A DNA stretch of 64,000 nucleotides from Paenibacillus sp. V4I3 (GCF_030817215.1 NZ_JAUSZA010000001.1:3942501-4006500); one strand, 5' to 3'; shown: positions 9,260 through 20,405, counted from the stretch's first letter. The notes: a model not told the origin generated them from the sequence alone. Numbers and translations are program-made.

Positions 9260-9384
9260 TTTTCACGATCCTGTTCCATTTTATTATATAAGGGTGTAAG
9301 AATATTATATTTTAAGCCTCATAATAATCCAATACAATGTACTTATTCTTATATGAATAATCAAAATAAAAAGAGGTGCATAAC
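9260..9384. promoter_or_regulatory. Divergent AraC/beta-galactosidase control region
   Basis: Very AT-rich intergenic DNA with partly self-complementary stretches (AAGAATATTATATTTT and TTATTCTTATATGAATAAT). It must hold promoters in both directions and is the natural place for the AraC-type protein to bind. No promoter can be picked with confidence. Confidence 0.4.
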
Positions 9385-11412
9385 TTGATAAACAAGAAAC
9401 TTCCCAAAATTTGGTATGGTGGAGACTACAACCCAGAACAATGGGACAAAGAGATAATGAATGAAGATCTACGGATGTTTAAACTTTCAGGGATTGATGT
9501 TGCGACCATAAATGTTTTTTCGTGGGCGCTCTCACAGCCGAATGAAGATACCTACGACTTTGCATGGCTGGATGAAATTATCGACCGTCTTTATGAGAAT
9601 GGCACCTACGTATGTCTAGCAACAAGTACAGGTGCTCATCCTGCATGGATGGCACGTAAATATCCGGATGTATTGCGAGTTGATTTCGAGGGGCGTAAAC
9701 GTAAATTTGGAGGACGACATAATTCTTGTCCAAACAGCCCAACTTACCGAAAATATTCAGAGCGGATCGCAGAAAAGCTTGCTGAACACTACAAGGATAA
9801 CCCAGCCGTACTAATCTGGCATGTTTCTAATGAATACGGAGGATATTGTTACTGCGACCATTGTGCGGACGGCTTCCGAAATTGGCTCCAGGAACGTTAT
9901 ACAACACTCGAAACCTTGAATAAAGTTTGGAATACGGGTTTCTGGGGTCATACCTTCTATGAATGGGCAGAAATTGTTCCACCAAATGCCCTTTCCGAAG
10001 AATGGGGAGTGGACAATACAAACTTCCAAGGAATCTCGCTCGATTACCGCCGTTTTATGTCGGATAGTTTGCTTGACTGTTACAAACTAGAATATAACGC
10101 CATCAAAAAACATACACCTGACCTTCCCGTAACAACGAATTTAATGGGACTTTATAAAGAATTAGATTATTTCAAATGGGCTAAGCATTTAGATGTTGTC
10201 TCTTGGGATAATTACCCTTCCCTAAATACACCTATTAGTCTGACGGCCATGACCCATGACCTTATGCGCGGCTTGAAGCAAGGACAGCCATTCATGCTTA
10301 TGGAACAAACGCCAAGCCAGCAAAATTGGCAGCCCTACAATTCACTAAAACGCCCCGGTGTTATGAAGCTTTGGAGCTACCAGGCTGTGGCTCATGGAGC
10401 CGATACCGTGATGTTTTTCCAGCTGCGCCGATCAGTAGGAGCTTGTGAGAAATATCACGGAGCCGTCATCGAGCACGTTGGACATGAACACACACGAGTG
10501 TTCCGCGAATGCGCAGAGCTAGGGTCTGAATTGCAAAAACTCTCAGACAGTCTGCTGGACACTAGAATCAATGCTCGGGTCGCGATCGTTTTCGATTGGG
10601 AGAATCGCTGGGCCGTCGAGCTGTCCAGTGGACCGACCGTTGCACTCAAATATGTGGATGAAGTCCACAAATATTATGACGCTCTATTTCAGCAAAATAT
10701 TCAAGCCGATCTAATAGGCACAGACACAGATCTATCAGACTATGACATCGTTATTGCACCCGTGCTTTACATGGTGAAGAAAGGTTACGCAAAGCGGGTG
10801 GAGGACTTCGTCCGTTCAGGAGGAATCTTCCTGACGACATTCTTTAGCGGAATAGTAAATGAGAACGATATCGTCTCACTTGGCGGCTACCCTGGTGAAT
10901 TGCGCGAGGTGCTCGGAATATGGGCAGAAGAAATCGATGCACTTTTCCCTGATCAAAGCAACCAAATCGTGCTAAAAGAACAATGGGGATCACTCAGCGG
11001 TGAGTATCAATGTGGACTTCTGTGTGACTTAATCCATTCAGAAGGAGCCGAGATAAAAGCGGTCTATGGCAGCGATTTCTATCAAGGAATGCCAGCACTA
11101 ACCGTAAATAAATTCGGGACAGGTCAAGCATGGTATGTAGCCACTAGTCCTGAGTCATCCTTTTTGCAGGGATTTCTAGCTAATTTATGCAAAGAAAAAG
11201 GAATAACTGCCCCAATTCCCCCAGTTCCAGGTGTTGAGATTTCACAAAGAACCAATGAGAGTGGAACATATCTATTTATCCTGAATCACAATGATCAATC
11301 CGTGAACGTAGATTTAGGAATCTTAAAGGGAACGGATTTAATAGTAGGTCAACCAGTAACCAATACCGTTACACTTTCTGCAAAAGGTGTTCTCATTCTA
11401 TCAATAAGTTGA
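9385..11412 (+). CDS. GH42 beta-galactosidase
   Basis: A 675-residue cytoplasmic glycoside hydrolase of family 42, which releases galactose from beta-galactosides. The N-terminal barrel shows the acid/base glutamate in SNEYGG (near residue 150), the nucleophile glutamate in LMEQTPSQ (near residue 310) and the four zinc cysteines of the family (NSCPN, then CYCDHC). A middle trimerisation domain and a small C-terminal beta domain follow, as is usual for the family. The TTG at 9385 is chosen because AAGAGGTG ends 6 bases before it; a GTG nine bases earlier lies inside that ribosome site. There is no signal peptide. It has its own terminator. Confidence 0.92.
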   Translation: MINKKLPKIWYGGDYNPEQWDKEIMNEDLRMFKLSGIDVATINVFSWALSQPNEDTYDFAWLDEIIDRLYENGTYVCLATSTGAHPAWMARKYPDVLRVDFEGRKRKFGGRHNSCPNSPTYRKYSERIAEKLAEHYKDNPAVLIWHVSNEYGGYCYCDHCADGFRNWLQERYTTLETLNKVWNTGFWGHTFYEWAEIVPPNALSEEWGVDNTNFQGISLDYRRFMSDSLLDCYKLEYNAIKKHTPDLPVTTNLMGLYKELDYFKWAKHLDVVSWDNYPSLNTPISLTAMTHDLMRGLKQGQPFMLMEQTPSQQNWQPYNSLKRPGVMKLWSYQAVAHGADTVMFFQLRRSVGACEKYHGAVIEHVGHEHTRVFRECAELGSELQKLSDSLLDTRINARVAIVFDWENRWAVELSSGPTVALKYVDEVHKYYDALFQQNIQADLIGTDTDLSDYDIVIAPVLYMVKKGYAKRVEDFVRSGGIFLTTFFSGIVNENDIVSLGGYPGELREVLGIWAEEIDALFPDQSNQIVLKEQWGSLSGEYQCGLLCDLIHSEGAEIKAVYGSDFYQGMPALTVNKFGTGQAWYVATSPESSFLQGFLANLCKEKGITAPIPPVPGVEISQRTNESGTYLFILNHNDQSVNVDLGILKGTDLIVGQPVTNTVTLSAKGVLILSIS

Positions 11413-11435
11413 ACATATTCTTTTATAAGTTTTTG

Positions 11436-11475
11436 GAAAACAACCTCAGTCTCGAGACAAAGGTTGTTTTCATTT
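11436..11475 (+). terminator. Terminator of the beta-galactosidase gene
   Basis: GAAAACAACCT pairs exactly with AGGTTGTTTTC, followed by ATTTTAT. Confidence 0.85.
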
Positions 11476-11752
11476 TATGTGTAATTTAACTATTGCAACA
11501 AACGTAGCATCGATCTCTCCATAGACGTAACCAATGTTAGTAAAATCGCCTTGAAATGGCTAAGGTCGTGAAATTTCTATTTATATTAGTAGTTTGATTC
11601 TGTGGTATCTACAATGAGTGAGGACGGGATAAATCAAACTAAAGTAATTCCTCCATAATATATAGAACTACTCTAACAACACTCGAACCATCCTTCCATC
11701 CTACTCAACAGTTCACTACCGTTACGTTGATATTTGAAGCGAGGGTGAGGAT
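11476..11752. other. Gene-free stretch before a transposase scrap
   Basis: AT-rich DNA with no open frame, RNA gene or repeat that can be supported. It probably holds the decayed end of the mobile element whose remains follow. Confidence 0.4.
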
Positions 11753-12118
11753 ATGGAACTGCAATTTACCGATGTGCAATCTCATACGTTTCTAACAGAA
11801 GAGGAATGTGAGAATTTCTTAATGAAAATGCGCTGGTCAAATGGGTTTTGTTGTCCTGCTAAGGAGAATAGACTTAAAATAAATAGACTTAATTCCAAAT
11901 TGATGATACGGAGTATTTTACCTAAGGATCACGAAAGATATTTACATAATAAGAATCGATCGGGCTTTACGTTTAATAAATGGATCATGACTTTTGTATC
12001 GGTCTATTTATATCCTACTTTTCTTAAGTGTTTTCAACTCTCTGCTTAGCCATAAAGGGCTTGAATTGACTCGGTCCTTTATTTCAGGCATGATGGATGA
12101 GCAGCATGTTTTGAATAC
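11753..12118 (+). pseudogene. IS1595/ISXO2-like transposase remnant
   Basis: The first 36 residues (LTEEECENFLMKMRWSNGFCCP) match the style of the N-terminus of IS1595-family transposases, whose next part should be a zinc ribbon. Here the second cysteine pair is missing and the sequence becomes unlike the family, with a later piece (NKWIMTFVS) that recalls the segment after the ribbon. The frame ends at 12049; a neighbouring frame stays open for 24 more codons to about 12118. The catalytic DDE region is absent. It has a plausible ribosome site (GAGGGTGAGG) but is best read as an inactive, internally deleted scrap. Confidence 0.55.
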
Positions 12119-12142
12119 AATGGAGTAGGGAGAGAGACTCGG

Positions 12143-12391
12143 TTGAAAAAGACTTTACAAGTACCTATTTATTTCTATCGGAAGTTTATTTCTCCTTTGA
12201 AGCCACCTACTTGCCGATTCTATCCCACTTGTTCGCAATATGCATTAGAAGCAATTGAAGTTCACGGTGCATTGAAGGGATCTTGGCTGTCGGTGAAACG
12301 GATTTGTAAATGCCATCCTTTTCATCCGGGTGGTGTTGATCTTGTGCCGGCACGAGCGGAAAATTTATCTCATAATGATCAGTCTGCTTGA
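12143..12391 (+). CDS. yidD: Membrane protein insertion efficiency factor YidD
   Basis: An 82-residue protein with the YidD signature: [20 protein letters not shown], the three conserved cysteines, and a late [11 protein letters not shown] motif. YidD lies on the inner face of the membrane and helps YidC-dependent insertion of membrane proteins. The start is TTG at 12143 with GGAGAGAG upstream. It is not near rpmH or yidC here, which is common outside the replication-origin region in bacilli. Confidence 0.92.
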   Translation: MKKTLQVPIYFYRKFISPLKPPTCRFYPTCSQYALEAIEVHGALKGSWLSVKRICKCHPFHPGGVDLVPARAENLSHNDQSA

Positions 12392-12479
12392 CAGGCAGCT
12401 TATATTTTCGATATATTTGCCTTAAGTTGTAAATATGGTTTCGATGAACGGATAAGTACAAACGGATGCCTATAAACAG

Positions 12480-12725
12480 AGAGCCGGGTTAGGTGAAAGC
12501 CGGTATAGGAGTAGGTTTGGAATATGGTCCCGGAGAATAGGTCTTCGAGCTACCCAAATTACATTTGAGAAACAAATGGCAAAATGGGAGTAAGCTGGCC
12601 TCGTGTCCCAGCGTTAATGGGCAAGTCGTAATCGACTTACTGAGCCCCGAGCTTGTGAAAGGCGGGGAAACCTGGGTGGTACCGCGTGAGTTCAGCTCTC
12701 GTCCCAAGATGGATGAGGGTTTTTT
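12480..12725 (+). promoter_or_regulatory. T-box leader of metG
   Basis: A tRNA-sensing leader. The T-box core GGGTGGTACCGCG is at 12674-12686, in the antiterminator position. It is followed by a terminator stem (CTCGTCC 12698-12704 with GGATGAG 12711-12717) and a T run at 12720-12725. Stem I starts near 12482. An ATG at 12524-12526 in the expected specifier region (GGAATATGGTCC) fits methionine, as does the downstream gene. Uncharged tRNA-Met would stabilise the antiterminator and raise MetRS synthesis. Confidence 0.9.
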
Positions 12726-12746
12726 GTGTTTTCTACTAATTGCTAG

Positions 12747-14756
<2,010 letters not shown>

Positions 14757-14772
14757 TCGGAACCAATCGAAT

Positions 14773-14812
14773 AAACACCCTATCCCTTATTTTTCCGGGA
14801 TGGGGTGTTTGA
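14773..14812 (+). terminator. Terminator of metG
   Basis: AAACACCCTATCCC pairs with GGGATGGGGTGTTT. Confidence 0.85.
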
Positions 14813-14876
14813 GTTGGATGGGTGTTTTTAATGTGAGTGGGGCATGATAAAGGAAACTAACCACGGAGTGAGGCAT

Positions 14877-15257
14877 ATGAGTGTTCGGTTTCTTGTGAAA
14901 TTAATGAGTATAACAGGAATGGTTATTCTTATATCGGCTTGTTCGATTTTCGGTGGCGACTCGGGTAAGAAGAAGGAGGATGCCAAAAAGGATCAATCGA
15001 AATCTAAAACACAGAGTACAAAAGGGAAAGAAAGTATTATTAATCAAGAGTTGAAAAAGCAATACGAGATGTACAATGAGATTCTTCAATATAAGATTGA
15101 ACAGGATAAAAAGCTTATTAAACAGTCAGAAGAACGTTATAAGAAGTTAAAAGAGGAAAGTGATAAACCATCTGATTCTAAGGAAAGTGGGGATACAAGT
15201 AAAAAGGATTCAGGTGGCAAGAAAGGTGATGAATCGGGTGGAGGTCAATCGAAATAA
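14877..15257 (+). CDS. Small predicted lipoprotein, charged
   Basis: A 126-residue protein starting at an ATG with GGAGTGAGG upstream. It opens with a membrane signal and a lipobox (LISAC, Cys near residue 22), so it should be lipidated and face outward. The mature part is low in complexity and rich in Lys, Asp, Ser and Glu, with a predicted helical/coiled middle (EQLKKQYEMYNEILQY region) between two disordered lysine/serine/glycine tails. No family is recognised. It is flanked by terminators and transcribed alone. Confidence 0.7.
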   Translation: MSVRFLVKLMSITGMVILISACSIFGGDSGKKKEDAKKDQSKSKTQSTKGKESIINQELKKQYEMYNEILQYKIEQDKKLIKQSEERYKKLKEESDKPSDSKESGDTSKKDSGGKKGDESGGGQSK

Positions 15258-15289
15258 CCATCACGAACCATTAACTTGCAACAGATGGG

Positions 15290-15321
15290 GCCATGCTGTG
15301 ATTCGGCAGCTGGCTTTTTTG
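15290..15321 (+). terminator. Terminator after the small lipoprotein gene
   Basis: GCCATGCTG pairs with CAGCTGGC (one bulge), followed by six T. Confidence 0.75.
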
Positions 15322-15340
15322 TTTTTTACGCTTCGATGTA

Positions 15341-15369
15341 TTGACTTCAATTAAGGGGACTCGTATAAT
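15341..15369 (+). promoter_or_regulatory. Promoter of the znu operon
   Basis: TTGACT at 15341-15346, 17 bases, then a perfect TATAAT at 15364-15369. Confidence 0.85.
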
Positions 15370-15388
15370 CAATTCGTTAATAAAAATT

Positions 15389-15399
15389 ATTACGATTTA
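15389..15399 (+). promoter_or_regulatory. Zur-like half-site downstream of the znu promoter
   Basis: ATTACGATTTA equals one half of the Bacillus Zur operator. It begins about 13 bases after the expected transcription start, where a repressor would block zinc-uptake genes when zinc is plentiful. The other half is not conserved in the normal spacing, although TCGTTAATAA lies about 15 bases upstream. Confidence 0.6.
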
Positions 15400-15418
15400 G
15401 AAAATGGGTGGGTTGATT

Positions 15419-16342
15419 ATGATGGTAAGAAATAAGAGAGTTCTTTACATAGTCTTATTGGCTATTTTAACGGTTGTCATGGCTGGTTGTGGAAGTACTG
15501 CAAGTTCGAAAGCTAAGATGGTTCAAGGCAAAGTCAATGTAGTGACCAGTTTTTATCCCCTTTATGAATTTACCCGCAACATTGGCGGGGAGTATGTGAA
15601 TGCAATCAATTTGGTCCCAGCTGGCGTAGAACCGCATGATTGGTCGCCTAAGAGCAGAGACATCAAAAATATGACCCAAGCCCAGGTTTTTGTGTATCAA
15701 GGAGCAGGATTTGAAGGTTGGGTACAGGACTTCCTCGGTAGTTTGTCGGCAGACTCGACTTTAAAGGTAGTTGAGGCTAGTAAAGGGGCAGATTTAATAA
15801 AAACGACGGAAAATAAAGAGGAATATGACCCTCATGCTTGGTTAAGCCCGTTAAACGCTGTGAAAATGGCTAATAATATTAAAATGGCATTGATTGAAGC
15901 GGATCCTGCTCATAAGGATGTTTTTGAGCAAAATTATACGGAATATGCAGCGAAATTGACCGATTTGGATGCGCGATATAAAAAAGAAATTGCTCTTACA
16001 TCGAAGAAAGAAATTGCGGTTTCCCATCACGCTTTCGCTTATTTATGTAGGGATTATGGTTTGACACAAATGTCCATAATGGGATTATCACCGGATGCTG
16101 AGCCGACTGCTCAGGATTTGAAAAAAATGAATGAGTTTTTGAAAGAACATGGTTTGAAATATATTTTCTTTGAAGAACTGGTATCAGATAAACTAGCCAA
16201 AACGTTAGCTAAAGATGCTAAAGTGGATACAATGGTACTTAACCCGATAGAGGGATTAACGGATGAACAGATGAAGGCAGGCAAAGATTATATCTCGATC
16301 ATGGACGAAAATTTGAAAAACCTAGTAATTGCCTTACAATAA
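15419..16342 (+). CDS. znuA: Zinc ABC transporter substrate-binding lipoprotein
   Basis: A 307-residue cluster A-I metal-binding lipoprotein. The lipobox is VVMAGC. The three expected metal-ligand histidines lie in VEPHDWSPK, DPHAWLSP and SHHAF, with a late acidic ligand region (VDTMVLNPIEGL). The histidine-rich loop typical of many ZnuA proteins is absent. Of the paired codons near the start, the ATG at 15419 has GGTGGG 5-6 bases upstream. It heads an operon with the ATPase and permease. Manganese is a possible alternative substrate, but three histidines and the Zur-like site favour zinc. Confidence 0.88.
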   Translation: MMVRNKRVLYIVLLAILTVVMAGCGSTASSKAKMVQGKVNVVTSFYPLYEFTRNIGGEYVNAINLVPAGVEPHDWSPKSRDIKNMTQAQVFVYQGAGFEGWVQDFLGSLSADSTLKVVEASKGADLIKTTENKEEYDPHAWLSPLNAVKMANNIKMALIEADPAHKDVFEQNYTEYAAKLTDLDARYKKEIALTSKKEIAVSHHAFAYLCRDYGLTQMSIMGLSPDAEPTAQDLKKMNEFLKEHGLKYIFFEELVSDKLAKTLAKDAKVDTMVLNPIEGLTDEQMKAGKDYISIMDENLKNLVIALQ

Positions 16343-16383
16343 GGTAAGCGTAATTCTATTCTTAATGAGTCAGGAGTAAAAAG

Positions 16384-17163
16384 ATGGAGAATAACAGTAA
16401 AAACTTTTGCCATCGGAGCATAGTATCTATTGATAAGCTTTCATTCTCCTATGATAATAAGAAAGTGATAGATAAGCTTCATTTCGATGTTCTTGAACGT
16501 GATTTTGTGGGTGTCATTGGTTCCAATGGCGCTGGGAAAACCACGCTGCTTAAAATGCTTGTCGGTCTGTTGAAACCAACAGAAGGGGAGATCAGGCTGT
16601 TTGAAAGCCCACTGAGCCAATTCAAAGATTGGGAACGTATCGGTTATGTTCCTCAAAAAAATGCGTTCAACCCCTTATTCCCAGCGACAGTCAGGGAAAT
16701 TGTTTTATCTGGTATGTATAGCAAGAAGAGGGTCTATCGCCGGTTGACCAAAGCCGACATTCAAAAGGCTGAAGACGCGATGCTTGCAATGCGCATCGAG
16801 GATTTAGCTGACCGTCGTATCGGTCAGCTGTCGGGGGGACAGCAGCAGCGTGCTTTCCTTGCACGCGCTATCGTAAATAACCCTGAGCTGCTCATACTCG
16901 ATGAGCCGACGGTTGGCATCGATGCTGAAACGCAGGTCGGATTTTTTCGAATGATCCGCCATATGCACCAGCATCATCATATGACCTTCATCATGGTATC
17001 CCATGATATGGACATGATGCAGTCATATCTAGGTACAGAGCCGCAAAAGGTTAGTGGCGGCATTAAGTTTTATGTAAAGCATACCCATGATCCGGAGGAT
17101 TGCCGTGAGACGAACTTGACACACTCAATCGGCCAGATTCGTGAGATGATCGGAGTTCAATAA
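16384..17163 (+). CDS. znuC: Zinc ABC transporter ATP-binding protein
   Basis: A 259-residue ABC ATPase that drives metal import. Walker A is GSNGAGKTT (residues about 48-56), the signature is LSGGQQQRAF, and Walker B is LLILDEPTVGID; the switch histidine is in VSHD. The C-terminal tail is rich in His and contains a Cys (HTHDPEDCRE), which could bind metal. GGAG precedes the ATG. It lies 41 bases after znuA and 53 before znuB. Confidence 0.93.
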   Translation: MENNSKNFCHRSIVSIDKLSFSYDNKKVIDKLHFDVLERDFVGVIGSNGAGKTTLLKMLVGLLKPTEGEIRLFESPLSQFKDWERIGYVPQKNAFNPLFPATVREIVLSGMYSKKRVYRRLTKADIQKAEDAMLAMRIEDLADRRIGQLSGGQQQRAFLARAIVNNPELLILDEPTVGIDAETQVGFFRMIRHMHQHHHMTFIMVSHDMDMMQSYLGTEPQKVSGGIKFYVKHTHDPEDCRETNLTHSIGQIREMIGVQ

Positions 17164-17173
17164 AGAGGAGAGA

Positions 17174-17192
17174 CTTTGTTCTCCGAACAAAG
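17174..17192 (+). other. Perfect 8-bp hairpin between znuC and znuB
   Basis: CTTTGTTC-TCC-GAACAAAG. There is no T run after it, so it is not a terminator; it may protect or cut the message between the two genes. Confidence 0.5.
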
Positions 17193-17216
17193 ATCCCTAT
17201 ATTAGGAGCGGGCATT

Positions 17217-18017
17217 TTGGACATATTTACGGAATACTTTTTTCAACGTGCATTAATTGGTGGCATTCTGATTGGGCTTACAGCGCCTTTAATGGGCGTT
17301 TTTCTTGTCCTTCGACGGTTGTCCATGATTGGGGATACACTTGCGCATGTTTCAATTGCAGGTGTTGCTCTTGGATTTCTCATTAACGTGTATCCTTTGG
17401 GTGTTGGCCTCGTGTTCGCTTTGCTTGCATCGTTTGCCATTGAACGTTTGCGCAAAGCCTACAAGACCTACGCTGAGCTTTCCATAGCCATTATTATGTC
17501 AGGCGGGGTTGCACTGGCGACTCTCCTTTTTACTATTGGCAAAGGCTTTAATATGAACGTCATGAGTTATTTGTTCGGCAGTATTTACACATTGGATTCA
17601 ACCGATTTATGGGTTGTTTTTGGTGTTTGTGTGCTCGTAATTGCCGTAATCGCGGCCCATTTCAAAGAGTTCTTCCTTATGTTCTTTGATGAAGATGCAG
17701 CGAGTGTAAGTGGACTTCCGCTTAAATATTATAATATGATGATTACAATGCTAACAGCTCTTGTGATATCAGTCGCTATCAAAATTGTTGGTGCACTGCT
17801 AGTTTCCTCGTTATTAACCATACCGGTAGCGTGCAGTTTATTGATCGCTCGGAGCTTTAAACACTCCGTCTTTTTAGCGATACTATTTTCTGAAATTGCT
17901 GTTGTCATTGGACTTGTCATTGCGGGTGTATGGGATCTCGCTCCGGGTGGAACGGTTGTACTCACTCTCATATCGATTCTGATCGGGATCATTTTGAAAA
18001 GAGGATTGAGGATTTAA
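17217..18017 (+). CDS. znuB: Zinc ABC transporter permease
   Basis: A 266-residue integral membrane protein of the ABC-3 family with about eight membrane segments; it forms the channel for the ZnuA/ZnuC importer. Family marks include GDTLAHVSIAGVALGFL early and SLLTIPVACSLLIARSFK later. The start is TTG at 17217 with TAGGAG 9 bases upstream. Its stop is followed after one base by the ATG of ccdA, which suggests coupled translation. Confidence 0.92.
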   Translation: MDIFTEYFFQRALIGGILIGLTAPLMGVFLVLRRLSMIGDTLAHVSIAGVALGFLINVYPLGVGLVFALLASFAIERLRKAYKTYAELSIAIIMSGGVALATLLFTIGKGFNMNVMSYLFGSIYTLDSTDLWVVFGVCVLVIAVIAAHFKEFFLMFFDEDAASVSGLPLKYYNMMITMLTALVISVAIKIVGALLVSSLLTIPVACSLLIARSFKHSVFLAILFSEIAVVIGLVIAGVWDLAPGGTVVLTLISILIGIILKRGLRI

Positions 18018-18018
18018 T

Positions 18019-18732
18019 ATGGATTCTGTTAATTTGTGGATTGCTTTATGGGCGGGAATTGCTTCCTTCATATCACCTTGTTGTTTGCCCTTATATCCTT
18101 CTTATCTTTCCTACATAACGGGAATTTCAGTTAGTGAATTGAAATCAGGGGAATCTTCCTCGGCAGTTCGGCGTCAAACGATGCTGCATACGTTAAGTTT
18201 TATCGTTGGGTTTTCGATCATTTTTTATGCGTTAGGCTTAACAGCTGGCTTCCTAGGCAATTTTTTCATCGATTATCGTGATTTGCTTCGACAAATAGCA
18301 GCTTTATTAATTTTCATCATGGGATTGTTCCTGCTTGGCATTTTCCAGCCTCAATGGTTAATGAAGGAACGTAAATTGCAAATCAAATTTCGTCCTGCCG
18401 GCTATATAGGTTCTGTACTTGTTGGAATGGGGTTTGCAGCAGGGTGGTCCCCTTGTGTTGGACCGATTCTGTCCGCCATCCTTGCGCTTGCTACAACGGA
18501 GCCTGGTACATGGTTTCAATTAACGACCGCCTATTCGCTTGGCTTTGCGATTCCATTTTTTATATTATCTTTTTTTATTGGATCTACGAAATGGATACTG
18601 CGCTATTCAAACCTGATTATGAAAATAGGAGGGGGCTTGATGATCGTCATTGCGGTTCTGCTCTACACAGGCAAAATGACGCAAATCACGCTTTGGTTAA
18701 ACTCCATAACCCCCGATTGGTTAAAGTTTTAA
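18019..18732 (+). CDS. ccdA: Cytochrome c biogenesis protein CcdA
   Basis: A 237-residue, six-segment membrane protein that carries electrons from cytoplasmic thioredoxin to outward-facing thiol proteins. Cysteines expected for this are visible in ISPCCLPLYPSY and GWSPCVGPILSA. Starting immediately after znuB, it is probably on the same transcript, an unusual pairing: zinc-binding exported proteins need reduced cysteines, which could explain it, but this is inference. An inverted repeat lies 29 bases beyond the stop. Confidence 0.9.
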   Translation: MDSVNLWIALWAGIASFISPCCLPLYPSYLSYITGISVSELKSGESSSAVRRQTMLHTLSFIVGFSIIFYALGLTAGFLGNFFIDYRDLLRQIAALLIFIMGLFLLGIFQPQWLMKERKLQIKFRPAGYIGSVLVGMGFAAGWSPCVGPILSAILALATTEPGTWFQLTTAYSLGFAIPFFILSFFIGSTKWILRYSNLIMKIGGGLMIVIAVLLYTGKMTQITLWLNSITPDWLKF

Positions 18733-18760
18733 TCACGTGAAATATTCAATCTTCGCATGC

Positions 18761-18797
18761 GGGAATTTATCAAAGATTTGCTCTGTGATAAATTCCC
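18761..18797 (+). terminator. Strong inverted repeat after ccdA
   Basis: GGGAATTTATCA pairs exactly with TGATAAATTCCC. The downstream T run is poor, so it may act as a weak terminator or message-end protector. Confidence 0.55.
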
Positions 18798-18826
18798 TTA
18801 GTGTGTTTACTTGAACCATGGGATAT

Positions 18827-18856
18827 TTGACCGCATCTGGGTTGATGCATTATGAT
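18827..18856 (+). promoter_or_regulatory. Promoter of mntR
   Basis: TTGACC at 18827-18832, 18 bases, TATGAT at 18851-18856, about 48 bases before the start codon. Confidence 0.6.
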
Positions 18857-18904
18857 AGTTAAGCAGTATGTGGAAATAAAGGAAAAGCAGGGGGAAATAA
18901 AGCA

Positions 18905-19330
18905 ATGGCAACGCCAAGTATGGAAGACTATTTGGAGAGAATATACAAGCTTATTGACGAGAAAGGTTACGCTCGTGTCTCCGACATTGCTGAAGGGCTT
19001 GAGGTGCACCCCTCTTCTGTAACTAAAATGATTCAAAAACTGGATAAAGATAATTACTTGATCTATGAAAAATATCGCGGACTCATGTTAACTCCCAAAG
19101 GGAAGAAAATGGGGAAGCGTTTAGTGGAGCGTCACCAACTTCTAGAAAATTTCTTAACGACTATTGGTGTCCAAGAGGACAATATATATAAGGATGTAGA
19201 AGGAATTGAGCATCATTTAAGCTGGGATTCCATTACTTGTATTGAAACGTTATTAGAATATTTTCGAAGAGAACCGAATCGGATGGATGATCTAATGAAT
19301 GTTCGTAAAGATTTAGAGGCTGAAAGCTAG
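18905..19330 (+). CDS. mntR: Manganese-responsive regulator MntR
   Basis: A 141-residue DtxR-family repressor of manganese uptake. All metal ligands known from B. subtilis MntR are present at the same positions: Asp8, Glu11, His77, Glu99, Glu102 and His103. An N-terminal winged helix (residues about 5-70, with [21 protein letters not shown] as recognition region) is followed by the dimer domain. There is no C-terminal SH3 domain, which sets it apart from iron-type DtxR. In B. subtilis mntR (yqhN) lies beside the yqh genes, as here. Confidence 0.96.
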   Translation: MATPSMEDYLERIYKLIDEKGYARVSDIAEGLEVHPSSVTKMIQKLDKDNYLIYEKYRGLMLTPKGKKMGKRLVERHQLLENFLTTIGVQEDNIYKDVEGIEHHLSWDSITCIETLLEYFRREPNRMDDLMNVRKDLEAES

Positions 19331-19368
19331 GCAGAGACCGCTATTTGCGAGGCTCTGTCTTTTTTTTG
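19331..19368 (+). terminator. Terminator of mntR
   Basis: GCAGAGACC pairs with GGCTCTGTC, followed by a long T run. Confidence 0.88.
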
Positions 19369-19442
19369 GGTATATAAACATACTGCCACCGCATACATAA
19401 CAATGGAAGCCCTATAGTCGATATACTAGGAGGGGTGTCGAT

Positions 19443-20405
19443 TTGAAGATCAACGGAGTGTTTGAAGGCGGGGGCGTAAAGGGGATTGCACTAGCTGGTG
19501 GAGTAAGCGCGGCGATGAAGCAAGGGCATGTCTTCAATGATGTCGCAGGTACAAGCTCAGGGTCCATCGTAGCGGCTCTTCTGGCCGCAGGTTATACAGG
19601 AGAAGACATGAGGGAAATGATCCTGAGATCACCTTTCAGGTCGTTTATGCAGCGCTCACCTATTTTTAATACGAAAATTATTGGTCCGGCCGCGCGGCTG
19701 TTCATCAAAAAAGGCTTGTACTCCGGAGCAGCGTTGGAGGATTGGGTAAATCAACAATTAGCAGCCAAAGGAATCCGTACATTCGGTGACTTGAGACATA
19801 ATCAGCTGCGCGTTATTGCATCCGATATTACGCAAGGTAAGCTGTTGATACTACCTAATGATATCGCGCAATATGGGATAGATCCACGCAAATTTTCTAT
19901 CGCCAAAGCCGTTCGGATGAGCACGAGTATTCCTTATTTCTTCGATCCTGTCATGATTCGGCGCAAAATAAAAAGCTCTGCAAAGGCAGCGCCATTCGCA
20001 GAGCAATTTTATTATATTGTTGATGGTGGCTTGTTAAGCAACTATCCACTTTGGGTATTCGACCAGGAAACGGATCGTGAGGATATCATCCCTGTTATTG
20101 GTTTCCAATTAGTCGGTAAAAGCGACATGCCCACACATAAAATTAAAGGACCGATAACCATGTTGGAAGCGTTATTTGGTACGATGCTAAGCGCACATGA
20201 TGAGCGCTACATTGAGCAAAAGAATCGGTTCCGTACGGTCAAAATCCCTACTTTAGGTGTAGGAAATACGCAGTTTAACATATCGAAAGAACTCAGTATG
20301 TCTTTATACGACTCAGGCTTTCAAGCTTCCACTGATTACTTCAATAATTGGTCCGCTGAAACATATGAACAGAATTACGATAAGTTAGTTTTGCGACGTC
20401 AATAA
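19443..20405 (+). CDS. Patatin-like phospholipase (YqhO-like)
   Basis: A 320-residue protein with the patatin Ser-Asp dyad: the oxyanion loop EGGGVKGIAL, the nucleophile motif GTSSGS (Ser near residue 40) and DGG near residue 198. It probably hydrolyses acyl esters of lipids at the membrane. The start is TTG at 19443 after AGGAGGGG. In B. subtilis the same place next to mntR is held by yqhO, which supports orthology. Confidence 0.88.
   Translation: MKINGVFEGGGVKGIALAGGVSAAMKQGHVFNDVAGTSSGSIVAALLAAGYTGEDMREMILRSPFRSFMQRSPIFNTKIIGPAARLFIKKGLYSGAALEDWVNQQLAAKGIRTFGDLRHNQLRVIASDITQGKLLILPNDIAQYGIDPRKFSIAKAVRMSTSIPYFFDPVMIRRKIKSSAKAAPFAEQFYYIVDGGLLSNYPLWVFDQETDREDIIPVIGFQLVGKSDMPTHKIKGPITMLEALFGTMLSAHDERYIEQKNRFRTVKIPTLGVGNTQFNISKELSMSLYDSGFQASTDYFNNWSAETYEQNYDKLVLRRQ

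Noticed and set aside
15365..15400. Full palindromic Zur box
   Set aside because: Only one half matches; the other arm has few matching positions at the normal spacing, so only a half-site is claimed.
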